Assembly: GCA_031258055.1 (NCBI GenBank)
Contig: JAIRNM010000077.1
Coordinates: 1-6,391 of the forward strand
Source of the DNA: Bifidobacteriaceae bacterium
Lineage (GTDB): Bacteria; Actinomycetota; Actinomycetes; Actinomycetales; WQXJ01
Reading direction: 5' to 3'
Length of the DNA: 6,391 nt
In this document: piece by piece, positions 6,368 through 6,391 of the stretch
Position numbering within the stretch: the stretch's first letter is position 1
Layout of the letters: the number at the start of each line of letters is the position of its first letter
The notes under the pieces: generated by a model
Told to the model about the DNA's origin: nothing
Seen by the model: only the letters and a program-made list of their open reading frames with translations
Databases searched by the model: none
Translations under genes and position numbers: made by a program

Positions 6368-6391
6368 AACGCATACACTCATAAAGGGGCG

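Noticed and set aside
6340..6378. Upstream start for vapB at 6378, adding 13 residues
   Set aside because: These codons overlap the TATAAT and the inverted repeat, have no ribosome site, and precede the start of the ribbon-helix-helix fold.

Overview
The window comes from a GC-rich, probably actinobacterial chromosome. The main clue is the MntR-type regulator, whose sequence reads very much like the mycobacterial MntR/SirR (Rv2788) lineage. A GC-rich codon third position, frequent GTG starts and two apparently leaderless genes fit the same picture. The species cannot be named from the sequence. Nothing here looks like a phage, an insertion sequence or a CRISPR array.

Layout, left to right. 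Positions 1-2816 (+) hold the 3' part of a nuclease-complex ATPase, sbcC. The window edge cuts it inside the Walker A motif, and its sbcD partner would be expected just upstream, outside the window. It converges across 47 nt on pgm (2864-4555, -), a complete alpha-D-glucose-specific phosphoglucomutase. A 412-nt divergent gap (4556-4967) separates pgm from mntR (4968-5639, +), a manganese-responsive DtxR-family repressor. mntR in turn converges across 74 nt on a vapBC toxin-antitoxin operon on the minus strand: antitoxin vapB at 6109-6339, toxin vapC at 5714-6112, overlapping by 4 nt.

The chromosomal genes are unrelated housekeeping functions: DNA repair, sugar-phosphate metabolism and metal homeostasis. 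vapBC is a small accessory module at the right end. It carries its own promoter, with a perfect TATAAT placed so that vapB is probably translated from a leaderless mRNA. A 26-bp inverted repeat overlaps that promoter and is the obvious candidate for VapBC autoregulation. mntR also has a -10 element 7 nt before its ATG and no usable Shine-Dalgarno sequence, so it is probably leaderless too.

The least explained part is the pgm-mntR gap. It contains a 14-bp stem (one G-T pair) enclosing a second helix and followed by TTTT. An ECF-sigma-like promoter (GGAAC, 17 nt, CGTT) sits just in front of it. Together these could form a free-standing small RNA of about 77 nt. The same gap holds a second, perfect 9-bp dyad 57-82 nt upstream of the pgm start. 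Both are structural predictions from the sequence only. No complete, clearly new multi-gene system is visible in this window.
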